Of a stretch of 64,000 nucleotides of DNA, positions 46,995 through 54,442 are shown one piece after another (positions within the stretch are counted from its first letter, which is position 1; each line of letters opens with the position of its first letter). Location of the stretch: positions 7,316,001-7,380,000 of the forward strand of contig NZ_CAXUQL020000001.1 of the NCBI RefSeq assembly GCF_964253035.1, read 5' to 3'. Both the position numbers and the translations under genes were made by a program. Under the pieces are notes generated by a model. That model saw only the letters and a program-made list of their open reading frames with translations, did not search any database and was not told where the DNA came from. This DNA is from Pseudorhodoferax sp032153935. Lineage in GTDB: Bacteria; Pseudomonadota; Gammaproteobacteria; Burkholderiales; Burkholderiaceae_C.

Positions 46995-48620
46995 TCAACC
47001 GACCACGCGGGTCGCGGTGGCGTCCAGCTTGGGTGGGTTCTCGAAGGTGTGGAACGGCGCCGGCGACGGCACTTCCCACTCCAGGCCTTCGGCTGCTTCC
47101 CAAGGCTTCTGCGGCGCCTTGGCACCCTTGCCCATCATGCAGGGCAGCACGATGAACAGGAAGAAATAGACCTGCGCGATGCCGAAGAAGAACGCGCCCA
47201 CGGTGGCGATGGCGTTGAAGTCGGCGAACTGCATCGGGTAGTCGGCATAGCGGCGCGGCATGCCGGCCAGGCCCAGGAAGTGCATCGGGAAGAAGGTCAC
47301 GTTGAAGGCGATCAGCGACCACCAGAAGTGCACCTTGCCGCGCGTCTCGTTGTACATGACGCCGGTCCACTTGGGCAGCCAGTAGTAGACGCCCGCGAAC
47401 ATGGCGTACAGCGAGCCGGCCACCAGCACGTAGTGGAAGTGGGCCACCACGTAGTAGGTGTCCTGCAGCTGGATGTCGATCGGCGCCATGGCCAGGATCA
47501 GACCGGTGAAGCCGCCCATCGTGAACACGAAGATGAAGCCGACGGCGAACAGCATGGGCGTCTCGAAGGTCATCGAGCCCTGCCACATGGTGGCGATCCA
47601 GTTGAAGATCTTCACGGCCGTGGGCACCGCGATCAGCATGGTCGCGTACATGAAGAAAAGCTGGCCCGTGACCGGCATGCCGGTCGTGAACATGTGGTGC
47701 GCCCAGACGATGAACGACAGGATCGCGATCGACGACGTGGCGTACACCATGGAGGCGTAGCCGAACAGTTTCTTGCGCGCGAAGGCCGGCACGATCTGGC
47801 TCACGATGCCGAAGGCCGGCAAGATCATGATGTAGACCTCGGGGTGGCCGAAGAACCAGAAGATGTGCTGGTACATCACCGGGTCGCCGCCGCCGGCGGG
47901 GTTGAAGAAGCTGGTGCCGAAGTGGCGGTCGGTCAGCGTCATCGTGATGGCGCCGGCCAGCACGGGCATCACCGCGATCAGCAGGTAGGCCGTGATCAGC
48001 CAGGTCCAGCAGAACATCGGCATCTTCATGAGCGTCATGCCGGGGGCGCGCATGTTCAGGATGGTCACGATGATGTTGATCGAGCCCATGATGGACGAGG
48101 CGCCCAGGATGTGCATCGCGAAGATGCCGGCGTCCATGGACGGGCCCATCTGCAGCGTCAGCGGCGCGTAGAGCGTCCAGCCCGCGGCCGGTGCACCGCC
48201 GGGCATGAAGAACGAGCCGACCAGCATGCCTGCGGCCGGGATCATCAGCCAGAAGCTGAAGTTGTTCATGCGCGCGAACGCCATGTCCGAAGCACCGATC
48301 TGCAGCGGGATCATCCAGTTCGCGAAGCCCACGAAGCCCGGCATGATGGCGCCGAACACCATGATCAGCCCGTGCATGGTGGTCAGCGAGTTGAACAGCT
48401 CGGGGTTGACCAGCTGCAGGCCGGGCTGGAACAGCTCGGCGCGGATCAGCAGCGCCAGCACACCGCCCACCATCAGCATCGTGAAGCTGAACAGCAGGTA
48501 CAGCGTGCCGATGTCCTTGTGGTTGGTGGCGAACAGCCAGCGGCGCCATCCGGTCGGCGCGTGGTGGTGTTCGTCGTGGGCGTGGTCGTGGTCGCCGTGG
48601 GGATGGAGGACTGCGCTCAT
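46995..48620 (-). CDS. ctaD: Cytochrome c oxidase subunit I
   Basis: A 541-residue heme-copper catalytic subunit with 12 membrane helices. TNHKDIGTLYLLFSF opens the core. The CuB/Tyr region is HPEVYIMILPAFGI, with WAHHMFTTG giving two more His. HFHYVLVAGSLYAMFAG holds the heme a/a3 ligands. The first 23 residues are unusually His-rich (HPHGDHDHAHDEHHHAP). The ATG at 48620 is chosen; the longer open frame upstream overlaps ctaC. ctaC lies 32 bases upstream. Confidence 0.97.
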   Translation of the reverse strand: MSAVLHPHGDHDHAHDEHHHAPTGWRRWLFATNHKDIGTLYLLFSFTMLMVGGVLALLIRAELFQPGLQLVNPELFNSLTTMHGLIMVFGAIMPGFVGFANWMIPLQIGASDMAFARMNNFSFWLMIPAAGMLVGSFFMPGGAPAAGWTLYAPLTLQMGPSMDAGIFAMHILGASSIMGSINIIVTILNMRAPGMTLMKMPMFCWTWLITAYLLIAVMPVLAGAITMTLTDRHFGTSFFNPAGGGDPVMYQHIFWFFGHPEVYIMILPAFGIVSQIVPAFARKKLFGYASMVYATSSIAILSFIVWAHHMFTTGMPVTGQLFFMYATMLIAVPTAVKIFNWIATMWQGSMTFETPMLFAVGFIFVFTMGGFTGLILAMAPIDIQLQDTYYVVAHFHYVLVAGSLYAMFAGVYYWLPKWTGVMYNETRGKVHFWWSLIAFNVTFFPMHFLGLAGMPRRYADYPMQFADFNAIATVGAFFFGIAQVYFFLFIVLPCMMGKGAKAPQKPWEAAEGLEWEVPSPAPFHTFENPPKLDATATRVVG

Positions 48621-48652
48621 CTCTGTTTCCTTCTGTGCGGGAATGCGCCGGT

Positions 48653-49840
48653 TTACTTCGCGCGCAGCGCGACGACTTCGGAGGGCTGGACGATCTGCCC
48701 GGTCTTGTTGGACCAGTTGTTCTTGGTGTAGCTGGCCACAGCCGCGAGGTCGGTGTCGCTCAATTGCTTCCACGAGGGCATGGCACCGTTGCCTGCGCCA
48801 TTGAGCAGGATGGTCAGCTGCTTGGCGTGGTCGGTGTCGAGCACGATGGCGGAGCCGTCCAGCGGCTTGATCGGGCCGGCGCCCTTGCCGTTGGCCTGGT
48901 GGCAGGCCGCGCAGTTGGCGGCGTAGACGCGCTCGCCGCGCTTGACGATGTCTTCCAGCGTCCAGACCTTGGTCGGGTCATCGAGCTTGGCGGCAGCCTT
49001 CTTGCGCTCGCCATCAACCCAGACTGCGTACTGCTCGGCCGTCACCACCTTCACGTGGATGGGCATGTAGGCGTGTTCCTTGCCGCAGAGCTCGGCGCAC
49101 TGGCCATAGAAGTCGCCGGTCTTCTCGGCGCGGAACCAGGTATCGCGCACGAAGCCGGGGATCGCATCCTGCTTGATGCCGAAGGCCGGCACCATGAAGG
49201 CGTGGATCACGTCGTTGGCCGTGGTGATGATGCGGACCTTCTTGTTGACGGGCACCACCAGCGCGTTGTCGACCTTGAGCAGGTAGTCGTCCACGGCCTG
49301 GCCCTTGGGCGGACCGCCAGCGTTGGACATGGCGCGGTGCGAGCTGTCCAGCGTGGAGACGAAGGAGATGCCCTCACCCTCGCCCTTGATGTAGTCGTAG
49401 CCCCACTTCCACTGCATGCCGGTGGCCTTGATGGTCAGATCGGCATTGCTGGTGTCCTTGAGCGCGACCACCACCTTGGTGGCCGGCAGCGCCATCAGGA
49501 TCACGATGACGAAGGGCACGATGGTCCAGATCACCTCGACCACGACCGATTCGTGGAAGTTGGCGGCCTTGTGGCCGACCGACTTGCGGTGCTTCCAGAT
49601 GGAATAGAACATCACCGCGAACACGGCGATGAAGATCACCGTGCACAGGATCAGCATGAACCAGTGCAGCCACTGCTGCTCTTCGGCGATCTTGGTGACG
49701 GGGGGATGCAGGTTGAGCTGGCGTACAGCCGGGCCGCCTGGAAGGTCGTTGACCGCGTGGGCCGCCGTCGCGAGCCAGGCCCCCGAGACGAGCGCGGTGC
49801 GAGATAGCAGGGAAGTCAGCTTGTTCCAGATCATTTTCAT
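48653..49840 (-). CDS. ctaC: Cytochrome c oxidase subunit II fused to cytochrome c (caa3-like)
   Basis: A 395-residue subunit with a signal peptide (WLATAAHAVND), two membrane helices and a cupredoxin domain. The CuA site is CAELCGKEHAYMPIHV, preceded by IHAFMVPAFGIKQDAIPG. The C-terminal 85 residues form a cytochrome c domain with the heme site CAACH and MPSWKQLSD as the Met ligand region. Such fusions can accept electrons directly. It follows the DUF2244 gene by 40 bases. Confidence 0.95.
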   Translation of the reverse strand: MKMIWNKLTSLLSRTALVSGAWLATAAHAVNDLPGGPAVRQLNLHPPVTKIAEEQQWLHWFMLILCTVIFIAVFAVMFYSIWKHRKSVGHKAANFHESVVVEVIWTIVPFVIVILMALPATKVVVALKDTSNADLTIKATGMQWKWGYDYIKGEGEGISFVSTLDSSHRAMSNAGGPPKGQAVDDYLLKVDNALVVPVNKKVRIITTANDVIHAFMVPAFGIKQDAIPGFVRDTWFRAEKTGDFYGQCAELCGKEHAYMPIHVKVVTAEQYAVWVDGERKKAAAKLDDPTKVWTLEDIVKRGERVYAANCAACHQANGKGAGPIKPLDGSAIVLDTDHAKQLTILLNGAGNGAMPSWKQLSDTDLAAVASYTKNNWSNKTGQIVQPSEVVALRAK

Positions 49841-49880
49841 CGTCGTCTCTACTTCTTCAACCTTTTATGAACCACCCTGC

Positions 49881-50363
49881 TCAGGCCCCGCGCAACGCCA
49901 TCCGGATCTCGCGCGCCAGCACCGGCCGCAGATCCGGGCGCACGTAACGCCCCACCTCCACGCATCGCCCCTGCCCCGACACCTCGATCAGCGAATGGTC
50001 GCTGGTCTTGGGTTCGACACGGACCCACTCCCTGCGGAACTCGGCCCGCTCCAGGCGCCCCGCGTTCTCGAGTTCGACGACCAGACGGTCGTCCTGCAGC
50101 GAGATGCGCTCGCCATCGGTCGCGTGCCGGGAGTACGCCAGAAAGGCAACGCCCACCAGAACCACTTCCAGCCACGCAAACGGCAGGACCAGCCTGGCAC
50201 CTTGCAACCAGAAGAATGTCCCGATCCCGAGCGACACCACACAGATCGACGCATACAGGCCGCCCAACTGGCCCGGCGTGATGGAACAGTTGCGCTTCAG
50301 CAGCCAATGGATGCCTTGGCCCGAGACGGTGGCGAAGCGATAGACCAGTTTCGACACAGACAA
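49881..50363 (-). CDS. DUF2244 membrane protein preceding the oxidase operon
   Basis: A 160-residue protein with two membrane helices (about residues 32-52 and 58-77) followed by a soluble beta-rich domain (ISLQDDRLVVELENAGRLERAEFRREWVRV). It fits DUF2244, common before ctaC in Burkholderiales. WLLKRNCSITPGQL is the conserved N-terminal block. The start is uncertain: TTG at 50363 or GTG at 50357. A -10-like TACAAT occurs on the minus strand at 50465-50470, leaving a leader of about 95 bases. Confidence 0.8.
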   Translation of the reverse strand: MSVSKLVYRFATVSGQGIHWLLKRNCSITPGQLGGLYASICVVSLGIGTFFWLQGARLVLPFAWLEVVLVGVAFLAYSRHATDGERISLQDDRLVVELENAGRLERAEFRREWVRVEPKTSDHSLIEVSGQGRCVEVGRYVRPDLRPVLAREIRMALRGA

Positions 50364-50518
50364 CGTTCAACCATCAATGCGGCGCGCGCCGCGGGTATTG
50401 ACACCCGCCGGAACAACGCCTGGTTCATTCGTGGGGAAGCCCGAAATGCGTTTAAAAACCCTTCATTGTAGCCCGTGAATATTGCACGAATGTCCGCTGC
50501 CGGACACCCGAAAGACCT

Positions 50519-51424
50519 TCACTGGCCCTCGCCTTTGCCATGGCGCAACAGGCCGCGCATGTCCTCCAGAGAAACCGCGCTCTGCGCCGCCACCGGCACC
50601 CGCGCCGCGGGGCGGAATGCGTGGCCGTAGACGATCTCGAAGGTCAGCGTCAGGCGGCCCTGCTCGGCCGGGTCGGCCAGCTGCCGCGCGAGTTCGGCGC
50701 GCAGCTGCGCATGCCATTTGCGGCCCCGCAACGCGCCGAAGCGCCCGGGATGCAGGTTGCGGCCCAGCCCACGCAGGTCTTCGAGCAGCTTGTCGGGCGT
50801 GGCGTAGGTCAGGCGGATGCGCTCCATGTCCATGATCGGCTCGGCGAAACCGGCCTGCACCAGCATGTCGCCCCAGTCGTGCATGTCGGTGAAGGCATGG
50901 CCGGGCGGCGGCCAGCCCAGGGCGGCATAGACGCGGCGCAACTCCAGCAGCGAATCGGGGCCGAGGCAGGAGAACATCAGGAAGCCGTCGACCGCGAGCG
51001 CGCGGTGCCAGTCGGCGATCAGCGCCTGCGGATCGGCCACCTGGTGCAGCAGCATGTTGGACCAGACCATCTGCACGCTGCCGGCCGGAGGCATGCCGGC
51101 GTGCTGGGCCGCGGCGCTCCAGCGGCCGGGCTTCCACCAGGCCTCGACGCTGGCGTCGAGCACCTGCCGGGCCAGGGTGGGCACAGACTCCACGACCCAG
51201 TTTTCGGCGCCCAGATAGCGCTTGCGCAGCTCGGCATGGACCGCCATGCCGCCGCGCAGCGCCTGCCAATGGGCCCACGACGTGGGGCTGCGCTTGATCC
51301 ATTGCAGGCGCTCGGCCATGCGGCGCGCCACCTCGTCGTGCAGCCAGGGCGCGGACTGGACCGGCTGCTGCGCCCAACGCGCGGCGGCCACGGGGGCGAT
51401 GGTGGGGGGACGGTGCTGGCTCAT
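50519..51424 (-). CDS. BioC-like methyltransferase-fold protein lacking the usual SAM motif I
   Basis: A 301-residue protein resembling malonyl-ACP O-methyltransferase (BioC) in its second half: VWSNMLLHQVADPQALIADWHRALAVDGFLMFSCLGPDSLLELR and FTDMHDWGDMLVQAGFAEPIMDMERIRLTY. The N-terminal SAM-binding motif I (VLDxGxGxG) is not present where expected; KRSPTSWAHWQALRGG stands there. It may therefore be inactive or use a diverged site. It is divergent from comF, as in other comamonads. Biotin synthesis is suggested only by similarity. Confidence 0.7.
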   Translation of the reverse strand: MSQHRPPTIAPVAAARWAQQPVQSAPWLHDEVARRMAERLQWIKRSPTSWAHWQALRGGMAVHAELRKRYLGAENWVVESVPTLARQVLDASVEAWWKPGRWSAAAQHAGMPPAGSVQMVWSNMLLHQVADPQALIADWHRALAVDGFLMFSCLGPDSLLELRRVYAALGWPPPGHAFTDMHDWGDMLVQAGFAEPIMDMERIRLTYATPDKLLEDLRGLGRNLHPGRFGALRGRKWHAQLRAELARQLADPAEQGRLTLTFEIVYGHAFRPAARVPVAAQSAVSLEDMRGLLRHGKGEGQ

Positions 51425-51440
51425 GGCGATGCGCGACGAG

Positions 51441-51446
51441 TATATT
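51441..51446 (+). promoter_or_regulatory. -10-like element before comF
   Basis: TATATT (five of six matches) ends 10 bases before the ATG at 51457. A transcript from it would have at most a few leader bases. It overlaps an alternative TTG start at 51445. Confidence 0.35.
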
Positions 51447-51456
51447 GAGCCGCACC

Positions 51457-52167
51457 ATGCTGCGCCGCGGGCTCGCCTCCCTGCTCTCGCGCCTGCCGAG
51501 CCAGTGCGCGGTGTGCCACAGCTGGCAGGACCAGCCGCTGTGCGAAGCCTGCATCCAGCGCTTCGCCCAACCGCAGCCGCGCTGCCGGACCTGCGCCCTG
51601 CCCCTCACCGGGGGCGCCCTGCAATGTGGCGCCTGCCTGCGCCACCCGCCGCCGCTGGACGCCTGCCTCTGCGCGGTGGACTACGCCTACCCCTGGGCCG
51701 ATTGCATCGCCCGGTTCAAGTTCCGCGCGCAGCCGGGCTGGGCCGGCGCCCTGGCCGAGCTGCTGCGCCACACGCCCTGGGTGGAGCCGGCGCTGGAACG
51801 CTGCACGCTCGTGTTGCCCATGCCGCTGTCGGCCCCGCGCTTGCGCCAGCGCGGCTTCAACCAGGCGCTGGAACTGGCCCGCCGGCTCGCGCCCGACAAG
51901 ACCGACGCCCGCCTGCTGCTGCGCATCCGCGACACGGCGCCGCAGCTGGACCTGAGCGCAGCGCAACGCCGGCACAACGTGCGCGGCGCCTTCGCGCTGG
52001 AACCGCTGCGCGCAGGCCGCGTGCGCGGAGCCGATGCCGTGCTCGTGGACGACGTGATGACCAGCGGCGCCTCGCTGTTCGCGGCGGCCGAGGTGCTGCG
52101 CGCGGCCGGCGCGGCGCGCCTCACCGCACTGGTGCTGGCACGCACGCCTACGCCTGTGGAGCACTGA
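51457..52167 (+). CDS. comF: ComF-family phosphoribosyltransferase-like protein
   Basis: A 236-residue protein with an N-terminal zinc part (CAVC, CEAC, CRTC, CGAC pairs) and a C-terminal phosphoribosyltransferase domain (VDDVMTSGASLFAAAEVLRAAGA is the PRPP loop). LRQRGFNQALELARRLA is typical of ComF/GntX. Family members take part in natural DNA uptake or gluconate use. A TTG at 51445 would add four residues (MSRT). Confidence 0.9.
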   Translation: MLRRGLASLLSRLPSQCAVCHSWQDQPLCEACIQRFAQPQPRCRTCALPLTGGALQCGACLRHPPPLDACLCAVDYAYPWADCIARFKFRAQPGWAGALAELLRHTPWVEPALERCTLVLPMPLSAPRLRQRGFNQALELARRLAPDKTDARLLLRIRDTAPQLDLSAAQRRHNVRGAFALEPLRAGRVRGADAVLVDDVMTSGASLFAAAEVLRAAGAARLTALVLARTPTPVEH

Positions 52168-52185
52168 CACACGGACAATGGCCCC

Positions 52186-52665
52186 ATGTTCCACATCGTC
52201 CTGGTCGCCCCCGAAATCCCGCCCAACACGGGCAACGTCATCCGGCTCGCGGCCAACACCGGCTGCACGCTGCACCTGGTGGAGCCGCTGGGCTTTTCGA
52301 TGGACGACAAGCACATGCGCCGCGCCGGGCTGGACTACCACGAGTACGCCGAGTTGCGCCTGCACAAGGACTGGGCCGCCCTGCTGGCGCGAGAGCAACC
52401 GCCGCTCGAGCGCATGTTCGCGATGACCACGCGCGGCTCGCGCAGCACGCACAGCCTCACGTTCCAGGCCGGCGACTGGTTCGTGTTCGGTTCGGAGACC
52501 AGCGGCCTGCCGCCGGCCTTGCGCGACAGCTTTCCGCTGGACCAGCGCCTGCGCCTGCCGATGCGCCCCGGCCAGCGCAGCCTGAACCTGTCGAACGCCG
52601 TGGCGGTCACGGTGTTCGAGGCCTGGCGCCAGTGCGGCTTTGGAGGCGCTGCGGATCAGACGTAG
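52186..52665 (+). CDS. trmL: tRNA (cytidine(34)-2'-O)-methyltransferase
   Basis: A 159-residue SPOUT-fold methyltransferase that methylates the wobble base of leucine tRNAs. FHIVLVAPEIPPNTGNVIRLAANTGCTLHLVEPLGF is the TrmL start, and FGSETSGLPPALRDSF with RSLNLSNAVAVTVFEAWRQ forms the knotted SAM site. It follows comF by 18 bases; a GACAAT hexamer ends 6 bases before the ATG. It overlaps the convergent MaoC-like gene by 10 bases. Confidence 0.95.
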   Translation: MFHIVLVAPEIPPNTGNVIRLAANTGCTLHLVEPLGFSMDDKHMRRAGLDYHEYAELRLHKDWAALLAREQPPLERMFAMTTRGSRSTHSLTFQAGDWFVFGSETSGLPPALRDSFPLDQRLRLPMRPGQRSLNLSNAVAVTVFEAWRQCGFGGAADQT

Positions 52666-53111
52666 CGCCGCACGATGGACTCGGCCACGCAGGCCGGCTT
52701 GGCCGCACCTTCGAGTTCCACCGTCACCTCCCAGACCTGCTGCACGCCGCCGCCCGACACCGGCTCGCTGCTGACCAGCTTCAGGTGCCCGCGTACCCGG
52801 CTGTCCGCCGGCACGGGCGTGATGAAGCGCACCTTGTTGAGCCCGTAGTTCACGCCCATGCGCGTGCCCTCGACCTTCACGGCGCTGGCGAACAACAACG
52901 GCAGCAGCGACAGCGTCAGGTAGCCGTGCGCGATCGGCGCGCCGAACGGGCCGGACTTGGCGCGCTCCGGATCGACGTGGATCCACTGGTGGTCGCCCGT
53001 GGCCTCGGCGAACAGGTCGATCTGCTTTTGCGTGACCGTGGTCCATTCGCTGGTGGCGATGTCCTGCCCGACCAGGGCCGTCAGTTCGTCCAGGGTGCTG
53101 AAGGTCTTCAT
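52656..53111 (-). CDS. MaoC-like (R)-specific enoyl-CoA hydratase-type protein
   Basis: A 151-residue single-hotdog protein. The hydratase motif is IDLFAEATGDHQWIHVDPERAKSGPFGAPIAHGYLTLSLLP, with the active Asp and His visible. It could hydrate enoyl-CoA in fatty acid or polyhydroxyalkanoate metabolism; the physiological substrate is unknown. It is convergent with trmL (10-base overlap of 3' ends) and lies 27 bases downstream of the ParA gene. Confidence 0.9.
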   Translation of the reverse strand: MKTFSTLDELTALVGQDIATSEWTTVTQKQIDLFAEATGDHQWIHVDPERAKSGPFGAPIAHGYLTLSLLPLLFASAVKVEGTRMGVNYGLNKVRFITPVPADSRVRGHLKLVSSEPVSGGGVQQVWEVTVELEGAAKPACVAESIVRRYV

Positions 53112-53138
53112 CTGCGTTGTCTTCCTCGTTGTTGAAAT

Positions 53139-53759
53139 TCAGGGGGCATCCAGCCAGCGGCACAGGTCCTGCCACTGCTCCAGATCCTTCTCGACACGCT
53201 GCGGCGCCACGTCGAACAGCGTGAGCCCGCGCGCGGCCAGATGCACGTAGTTCTGCGTGTTGCGCAGCTCGCCCAGCACCGGCAGGTTCAGGCTGGCGAT
53301 GTAGGCGCGCAGCTTGTCGGCCGCCAGCGTGCGCGCGTCCACGCGCATGCCCACCAGGCCGATGGCCATCTTGCCGGCATGCCGGTGCTCGGCCACCTTG
53401 TCCAGAAAATCGCGCGTGGCGAAGATGTCGAACACGCTGGGCTGCAGGGGCACGACCAGCTTGTCGGCCATCTTCATCACGTCGCTGAAGCGCCAGCCGT
53501 GCAGCCCGCCCGGCGTGTCCAGCACCACGTGCGTCGTGCCCTTGGGCGGGCGCACGATCATGTCCGACGTCATCTCCCAGGTGCCGATGGGCCGTGCCTG
53601 CGCAGGCCGCAGCCCCAGCCACAGGCGCGAGGACTGCTGGCGGTCGGCATCGCCCAGCATCACCGCATGGCCCTGCGACGCGAAGTAGCCGGCGATGTTG
53701 GTGGCCAGCGTCGACTTCCCGACACCGCCCTTGGGGTTGGCAACGACCACGACCGGCAT
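53139..53759 (-). CDS. Orphan ParA-family ATPase
   Basis: A 206-residue deviant Walker ATPase. It opens VVVVANPKGGVGKSTLATNIAGYFA with the deviant Walker A. Switch region HVVLDTPGGLHGWRFSDVM and VVPLQPSVFDIFATRDFLDKVAE follow. It is shorter than plasmid or chromosomal ParA (about 250-260) and no parB-like gene is adjacent. GAGGAG lies 3 bases before the ATG at 53759. It could position protein clusters or cell structures like other orphan ParA proteins; the cargo is unknown. Confidence 0.88.
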   Translation of the reverse strand: MPVVVVANPKGGVGKSTLATNIAGYFASQGHAVMLGDADRQQSSRLWLGLRPAQARPIGTWEMTSDMIVRPPKGTTHVVLDTPGGLHGWRFSDVMKMADKLVVPLQPSVFDIFATRDFLDKVAEHRHAGKMAIGLVGMRVDARTLAADKLRAYIASLNLPVLGELRNTQNYVHLAARGLTLFDVAPQRVEKDLEQWQDLCRWLDAP

Positions 53760-53838
53760 GCGCGCTCCTCTTGTGTCCGCGGACTCGGCTCCGCTCGGGT
53801 ATGTTACCCACCCCCGACTTGCGCATTCTTTCGACAAC

Positions 53839-54435
53839 ATGCAAGGCATCTACCTCATCGCCGCCCACCCGGCCTGGCGCGAATCGCGCGTCAACCGCCG
53901 CCTGCGCGACGTCGCGCAGGCCCTGGCCGGAGAACTGCCGCTGGACATCCAGGACCTGTACGGCAGCTATCCCGACTACCACATCGATGTCGCGGCCGAG
54001 CAGGCGCGCGTCGACCGCGCCCGGCTGCTGGTGCTGCTGCACCCGATCCAGTGGTACAGCATGCCGGCCCTGCAAAAGCTCTGGTTCGACGAGGTGCTGA
54101 CCTACGGCTGGGCCTTCGGCCCGGCCACGTCCGAGGCCGGCTCGCACGAGCAGGCGCCCGCCGGCACGCCCGGCACCGCGCTGCGCGGCAAGGACTGCTG
54201 GCTCGTCACCACCACGGGCGGCCCGGCAGAGTCGTACAGCGCCGAGAGCTACAACGGCCATCCGTTCGACGCCTACCTACCGCCCTACCGCCAGACCGCC
54301 GCGCTGTGCGGCATGCGCTTCCTGCCGCCGCTGGTGCTGCACGGCGCCCACGGCGCGAGCCGGCAGGACATCGACGCACATGCCGAGGCCTTCGCCGAAC
54401 GCCTGCGCAGCTACCCGCACTGGGCCCAAGGCTGA
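53839..54435 (+). CDS. kefF: KefF-like NAD(P)H oxidoreductase
   Basis: A 198-residue flavodoxin-fold quinone reductase. IYLIAAHPAWRESRVNRRLRD, LLVLLHPIQWYSMPALQKLWFDEVLTYGWAFG and CWLVTTTGGPAESY are the flavodoxin_2 motifs of KefF. It activates the KefC potassium efflux system in glutathione-dependent electrophile defence. The ATG at 53839 is the family-consistent start; kefC begins 7 bases after its stop. Confidence 0.9.
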   Translation: MQGIYLIAAHPAWRESRVNRRLRDVAQALAGELPLDIQDLYGSYPDYHIDVAAEQARVDRARLLVLLHPIQWYSMPALQKLWFDEVLTYGWAFGPATSEAGSHEQAPAGTPGTALRGKDCWLVTTTGGPAESYSAESYNGHPFDAYLPPYRQTAALCGMRFLPPLVLHGAHGASRQDIDAHAEAFAERLRSYPHWAQG

Positions 54436-54442
54436 GACCGCC

